Source: Luteococcus sp043424415 (GTDB taxonomy: Bacteria; Actinomycetota; Actinomycetes; Propionibacteriales; Propionibacteriaceae). From it: a stretch of DNA of 6,491 nucleotides. Numbering within the stretch: the stretch's first letter is position 1; each line of letters starts with the position of its first letter. The stretch is taken from NCBI RefSeq assembly GCF_043424415.1, contig NZ_JBHWOO010000008.1:1-6491 (forward strand). Reading direction: 5' to 3'. The notes under the pieces are model-generated. The model ran no database searches, was not told where the DNA came from, and saw only the letters and a list, made by a program, of their open reading frames with translations. Positions 5,504 through 6,491 of this stretch are shown here, piece by piece. The position numbers were made by a program, and so were the translations under genes.

Positions 5504-6491
5504 ATGAGACATGTGGTGATCATGGCCGGTGGTTCGGGGACCCGTCTGTGGCCGCTCTCCCGCAAGGGCGAGCCCAAGCAGCTTCTCGAACTGGTGGACG
5601 GAAAGAGCCTGCTGAGGCTGGCCTACGAGCGGGTCGCGGGGGTGGTGCCCGACGAGAACATCCTGGTGTGCTGCGGAGCCGCCTACACCGCCGTGGTGTC
5701 ACGGCAGCTGCCCGAACTTGCTGAGGAGAACCTGTTGGGCGAGCCCGTCGGGCGCGACTCGCTCAATGCCGTGGCCTGGCCCGCCGCTGTGCTCCAGCGG
5801 CGCGACCCCCGGGCCGTGATGGCAGTGCTGACGGCCGACCAGATCATCACCCCCGTCGAGGAGTTCCGCGCCTCCCTGGAGACCGCCTTCAGCATCGCCG
5901 AGTCCGACGACAGTGCGCTGGTGACCTTCGGCGTCGTGCCGGACAGCCCGCACACCGGCTACGGCTACCTCAAGCGCGGCGACTCGCTGGCCGCCTTCCC
6001 CAGTGCCAGCGGAATCACCGAGTTCAAGGAGAAGCCCACCGCCGAGGTTGCCCGGGCCTACCTGGACAGCGGACAGTACTGGTGGAACTCGGGCATGTTC
6101 GTCTGGCAGGCGGCCACCGTCCTGGAACAGCTGCGCCAGCTGGTGCCCGAGACCCACGCCAGCGTCCTGGAGCTCGCGGCCCAACCCGAGCGGCTGGGCG
6201 AGATCTATCCGCAACTGGCCAAGACCTCGGTGGACTACGCCATCATGGAGCCCGTCAGCCAGGGCCGTACCGGTGCGCACGTCGTCGCCGTGCCCCTCGA
6301 GATCGAGTGGTACGACCTGGGCGGCTACGCTTCCCTGGCCGAACAGCTCACCCACGACGAGCAGGGCAATGCCCGCGAGGGGGTGACCGTCACCCTCGAC
6401 GCCAGCAACAACCTGGTGATCAACCGGGGACGGCCCGGCACCGTCGTGGCCGTGGCGGGCATCTCCGGCATGGTCGTGTGCGTCACCGAAC
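5504..6491 (+). CDS. manC: Mannose-1-phosphate guanylyltransferase (GDP-mannose pyrophosphorylase), C-terminus cut by window
   Basis: The enzyme converts mannose-1-phosphate and GTP to GDP-mannose and pyrophosphate in the cytoplasm, supplying the mannosyl donor for glycans, glycolipids and lipomannan-type polymers. The 329 visible codons begin MRHVVIMAGGSGTRLWPLSR, the nucleotide-binding signature (GGSGTRLWP at 9-17) with K25 of EPKQLL. Then come EPVGRDSLNAV (80-90), the actinobacterial version of the GRNTAPA motif, and LTADQII with D112. FKEKP (174-178) is the diagnostic mannose-1-phosphate site, YWWNSGMFVW is at 192-201, VDYAIMEP at 243-250, and WYDLGGYASL with D271 is a likely metal ligand. 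No AlgA/CpsB-type C-terminal isomerase domain is expected, since actinobacterial ManC is usually about 360 residues; roughly 30 residues should lie beyond the window. It is divergent from the TIGR03089 gene and shares a 58-base promoter region with it. The assignment is firm; the fate of the GDP-mannose is inferred from the LCP and GT2 neighbours. Confidence 0.95.
   Translation, partial: MRHVVIMAGGSGTRLWPLSRKGEPKQLLELVDGKSLLRLAYERVAGVVPDENILVCCGAAYTAVVSRQLPELAEENLLGEPVGRDSLNAVAWPAAVLQRRDPRAVMAVLTADQIITPVEEFRASLETAFSIAESDDSALVTFGVVPDSPHTGYGYLKRGDSLAAFPSASGITEFKEKPTAEVARAYLDSGQYWWNSGMFVWQAATVLEQLRQLVPETHASVLELAAQPERLGEIYPQLAKTSVDYAIMEPVSQGRTGAHVVAVPLEIEWYDLGGYASLAEQLTHDEQGNAREGVTVTLDASNNLVINRGRPGTVVAVAGISGMVVCVTE

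Overview
The window is high-G+C DNA (by eye roughly two thirds G+C or more, with G/C-ending codons dominating) and carries an actinobacterial cell-envelope gene neighbourhood. The protein families (an LCP protein with a long Pro/Ala/Arg linker, a TIGR03089-type protein, an actinobacterial-style ManC) point to Actinobacteria. A relative of the propionibacteria is plausible, but this is an impression and not a demonstrated placement.

Layout from left to right. (1) 1-215, minus: the first 71 codons of an ABC transporter ATPase, cut by the window edge, preceded by a 21-bp almost perfect palindrome (233-253) that looks like an operator. (2) 330-1682, minus: a complete LytR-CpsA-Psr (LCP) transferase of 450 residues. 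(3) 1683-1775: a divergent intergenic region with a 16-bp perfect palindrome at 1707-1722. (4) 1776-2819, plus: an ExoA-like family 2 glycosyltransferase with C-terminal membrane segments. It converges on (5) 2836-3759 and 3759-4688, both minus: two tandem paralogous helix-turn-helix proteins joined by a one-base TGATG stop/start overlap. (6) 4720-5445, minus: a TIGR03089-type protein resembling a stripped N-terminal piece of an AMP-forming acyl-CoA synthetase. It is probably the first gene of an operon with the two HTH genes. (7) 5446-5503: a 58-bp divergent promoter region. (8) 5504 to the window end, plus: manC, mannose-1-phosphate guanylyltransferase, missing only its C-terminal end.

The genes fit one theme. 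ManC makes GDP-mannose, the GT2 enzyme builds or extends a cell-surface glycan, and the LCP protein attaches a lipid-linked polymer to peptidoglycan. From memory, mycobacteria also keep an LCP gene, a TIGR03089-type gene and manC close together (the Rv3264c-Rv3268 area), so the backbone looks like a conserved actinobacterial envelope locus. The pair of HTH paralogues between TIGR03089 and the glycosyltransferase is the part least explained by that backbone.

Several starts (330-1682 gene, 4720-5445 gene, manC) have a TANNNT hexamer 6-7 bases before the ATG, the pattern expected for leaderless transcription in Actinobacteria. I found no RNA genes, insertion sequences, CRISPR arrays or convincing intrinsic terminators, and no gene-free stretch longer than about 115 bases. 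I see no clear sign of a wholly new system. The most original elements are the tandem HTH pair with a shared, unrecognised C-terminal region and the two palindromic candidate operators.
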